Assembly: GCA_905214615.1 (NCBI GenBank)
Contig: CAJMMX010000082.1
Location: 1-6,526 of the forward strand
Source of the DNA: an uncultured bacterium
GTDB lineage: Bacteria > Actinomycetota > Coriobacteriia > Coriobacteriales > Coriobacteriaceae
Length of the DNA: 6,526 bases
Reading direction: 5' to 3'
Shown: piece by piece, positions 6,494 to 6,526 of the stretch
Layout of the letters: every line of letters starts with the position of its first letter
Position numbering within the stretch: the stretch's first letter is position 1
Notes under the pieces: model-generated
What the model was told of the DNA's origin: nothing
The model's input: the letters and a program-made list of their open reading frames with translations, nothing else
Databases searched by the model: none
Position numbers and translations under genes: made by a program

Positions 6494-6526
6494 GACATGG
6501 CATGAACCAGAAGAGCCCGGCACCGT

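Noticed and set aside
6492..6497. TTGACA resembling a -35 promoter element
   Set aside because: It overlaps the end of the terminator T-run, and the bases about 17 positions downstream (GCCCGG at 6515-6520) are not a -10 element.
6502..6526. ATG opening a frame (MNQKSPAP...) at the right edge
   Set aside because: No ribosome binding site, it starts just after a terminator with no promoter, and too few codons are visible to judge.

Overview
The window reads as high-GC actinobacterial DNA: strong G/C preference at third codon positions and a cell-wall/cell-division signalling cluster of the type found in Actinobacteria. The layout and the fused SEDS-PBP gene make me favour the class Coriobacteriia (for example Collinsella or a relative). 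That placement rests on memory of the families, not on a search.

All genes lie on the + strand. (1) Positions 2-1420: a PP2C-type Ser/Thr phosphatase (PstP/Stp type) with one membrane helix and an extracellular domain. Its reading frame is still open at the left edge, so the N-terminus is cut off. (2) Positions 1437-4307: a single 956-residue protein that joins a RodA/FtsW-type SEDS glycosyltransferase to a class B penicillin-binding protein of the PbpA type. In mycobacteria these are two genes, rodA and pbpA. (3) A 132-base gap (4308-4439) with a GC-rich stem-loop and the ribosome binding site of the next gene. (4) Positions 4440-6401: a PknB/Stk1-type membrane Ser/Thr kinase with four extracellular PASTA repeats and a Gly-Ser tail. 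(5) Positions 6402-6526: non-coding DNA with a strong intrinsic terminator at 6454-6493 that closes the cluster.

The genes fit one circuit. The kinase senses cell-wall fragments through its PASTA repeats and phosphorylates cytoplasmic and membrane targets. The phosphatase reverses this. The SEDS-PBP protein polymerises glycan strands from lipid II and crosslinks them. Compared with the mycobacterial order (fhaA-fhaB-pstP-rodA-pbpA-pknA-pknB), rodA and pbpA are fused and no pknA lies between them and pknB.

Most worth a second look: the natural SEDS-PBP fusion and its cytoplasmic linker; the Asp in the PknB activation loop where mycobacterial PknB has its second regulatory threonine; the open 5' extension of the phosphatase; and an orphan ribosome binding site with a 16-codon reading frame overlapping the fusion stop codon.
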